Assembly (NCBI GenBank): GCA_021160415.1
Contig: JAGHCP010000076.1
Location: 1-5,943 of the forward strand
DNA length: 5,943 nucleotides
Origin: Desulfurococcales archaeon
Lineage (GTDB): Archaea; Thermoproteota; Thermoprotei_A; Sulfolobales; NBVN01
Direction: 5' to 3'
Numbering within the stretch: position 1 is the first letter of the stretch; every line of letters starts with the position of its first letter. A program made the translations under genes and the position numbers. The notes under the pieces were generated by a model that was not told the DNA's origin, did no database searches, and saw only the letters and a list, made by a program, of their open reading frames with translations. This document shows positions 5,070 through 5,943 of the stretch, one piece after another.

Positions 5070-5943
5070 TCACATCACCTCCAAAAGCTCACGTCCTAAG
5101 CTCCTCAGGACCCTAGCTGGCTCGGAGTCGGAGGCCCCTAAAACTATCGGCACACCCTGAACGTAGTGTTTAATCAGTTCCTTCGAATACGGTATTTTTG
5201 CTTTAACCTCCACACCGAATTTCCTTGCTACATCCACCACTTTCTCGTCAGAACCTATCCCGGCCCTGTTCTCAACCACCCAGGTCTCTATCCCCATGAT
5301 CGAGGTGAGTTCTAGAATGCTCTCTAAGTCGTGGAGCCCTAGAGGCGTTGGCTCCGTAACAGCTATCGCGAGCTTAGCGCCCTCAAGAGCTATAGATATA
5401 TTGTTCCCTGTACCTGCTGATGTATCAACTAAGAGAACGTCTTCAGCTACCGAGGTAGCTCTCTCCCTAGCCGCTATGACAACCGGTGATGTGTGTTCCT
5501 CACCCTCCCTTAGCATCCCGGTAACTAATTGGAAGGTGAGGCCGTCCTGTAGTGCCACGTCGGTACGGTACGTGTACCCCAGTATCCTGCCTCCTTCAAT
5601 TATGGCTTTTTCGGGGCATGCGAAGTAACATGACCGGCAACCGCTGCAGAGCCTTGGCAGGACGAAAGGCCTGCCGTCCTTCGAAGCTATCAGAGCTCCT
5701 GTGTCGCAGATCTTGACGCACACACCACACGACGTGCACTTGCTGTAGTCAATTACTGGTAGCATTATCTTAACGGGTTCCTCCCCCTGGAGCTCAACAC
5801 CTAGGAGTATGTGATCTACAGGATCCTCCACATCCAAGTCGCCGAGAACAACCTTTCTCTCACTTGCTAGCACCGCGGCTAAGTTCGTTGCTACAGTGGA
5901 CTTACCTGTGCCACCCTTCCCACCGGTCACGCCTATCTTAACC
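5070..5943 (-). CDS. MinD/Mrp-type P-loop ATPase with inserted 2x[4Fe-4S] ferredoxin domain (COG1149-like), copy 1, 5' partial
   Basis: Paralogue of the next gene and of the same domain order. The frame continues past the GTG at 5930 to the window edge and reads VKIG before VTGGKGGTGKST, the normal first strand of these ATPases, so the real start is just outside and only a few residues are missing. Counting Val at 5930 as residue 1: Walker A with signature Lys5 and Lys10, switch I GDLDVEDPVDH (30-40), ferredoxin cysteines 65, 68, 71, 75 and 95, 98, 101, 105, then switch II DTSAGTGN (169-176), where the partner's GIGC cysteine is Asn, and VTEPTPLGLHDL. Where the partner has an NKAD-type base-recognition motif, this copy reads VVENRAGIG. 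It ends in a coupled junction with copy 2. The operon promoter must lie beyond the window. ATPase and Fe-S binding are well supported by motifs; the partner protein is not known. Confidence 0.92.
   Translation of the reverse strand, partial: VKIGVTGGKGGTGKSTVATNLAAVLASERKVVLGDLDVEDPVDHILLGVELQGEEPVKIMLPVIDYSKCTSCGVCVKICDTGALIASKDGRPFVLPRLCSGCRSCYFACPEKAIIEGGRILGYTYRTDVALQDGLTFQLVTGMLREGEEHTSPVVIAARERATSVAEDVLLVDTSAGTGNNISIALEGAKLAIAVTEPTPLGLHDLESILELTSIMGIETWVVENRAGIGSDEKVVDVARKFGVEVKAKIPYSKELIKHYVQGVPIVLGASDSEPARVLRSLGRELLEVM
5075..5082 (-). promoter_or_regulatory. Strong Shine-Dalgarno inside the end of the upstream ATPase gene
   Basis: GGAGGTGA on the minus strand is a full match to the archaeal anti-Shine-Dalgarno. 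It is built from the last codons of the upstream ATPase and ends 6 nt before the GTG at 5068; the upstream TGA (5070-5072) lies between them. This layout favours translational coupling and roughly fixed amounts of the two ATPases. Confidence 0.65.

Noticed and set aside
3742..5943. A nitrogen-fixation (nif) cluster
   Set aside because: The PF02579 domain is named after the Fe-Mo cofactor, but no nifH, nifD, nifK, nifE, nifN or radical-SAM nifB is present, and such proteins are common in non-diazotrophic anaerobes.
4094..5943. MinD cell-division ATPases
   Set aside because: The Walker motifs are MinD-like, but both proteins carry ferredoxin inserts and no amphipathic membrane-targeting helix was recognised at the visible C-terminus; they belong with the COG1149 type.
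1..5943. tRNA, CRISPR array, insertion sequence or riboswitch
   Set aside because: No cloverleaf-like block, regularly spaced repeats, transposase-like frame or terminal inverted repeats were found, and almost all sequence is accounted for by coding regions.

Overview
The window looks like chromosomal DNA from an anaerobic, probably thermophilic archaeon, most likely Thermoproteota (crenarchaea). The signs are ribosome-binding sites of the GAGGTGA type, frequent GTG starts, heavy use of AGG/AGA for arginine, T-run ends after genes, TATA-like boxes instead of bacterial -35/-10 pairs, and a Tpt1/KptA protein of the archaeal RARYGHS type. The genus cannot be fixed from the sequence. The DNA is tightly packed: seven protein genes fill almost everything, and the longest gap is 96 bp. 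I see no RNA gene, CRISPR array, insertion sequence or tandem array.

Layout. (1) 1-995 (+): the 3' part of an M29-type metallo-aminopeptidase, whose start lies before the window. (2) 992-1876 (-): a ten-helix EamA/DMT permease, convergent with the first gene; the two share the palindrome TTAA for their stop codons. (3) About 1877-1945: a short divergent promoter region. (4) 1946-2590 (+): RNA 2'-phosphotransferase Tpt1/KptA with a two-cysteine N-terminal extension. (5) 2596-3645 (-): a GltD-like FAD/NAD(P) oxidoreductase without the usual N-terminal iron-sulfur domain, convergent with kptA across 5 bp. (6) 3742-5943 (-): an operon of two different MinD/Mrp-type ATPases, each carrying an inserted 2x[4Fe-4S] ferredoxin domain, followed by a small NifX/NifB-C/ORP-fold protein. 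The first ATPase runs off the window end.

The three-gene operon is the most interesting part. Two ferredoxin-containing ATPases next to one PF02579-fold protein recalls the 'orange protein' (ORP) clusters of Desulfovibrio and other anaerobes, and also the MTH1175-like proteins of methanogens. No nitrogenase gene is visible. The two genes joins are coupled (1 bp and 10 bp apart, each with a Shine-Dalgarno 6 nt before the start), which suggests a fixed complex, perhaps an ATP-driven electron or metal-cluster loading device. The GltD-like flavoprotein lies downstream on the same strand, probably with its own promoter, and could feed electrons to the ferredoxin domains; that link is inference.

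Gene models at both edges need care. The ATG at 66 and the GTG at 5930 are internal codons, because both reading frames continue in recognisable family sequence to the window edge. Two further starts (1876 and 4083) were moved inward on ribosome-binding-site evidence.
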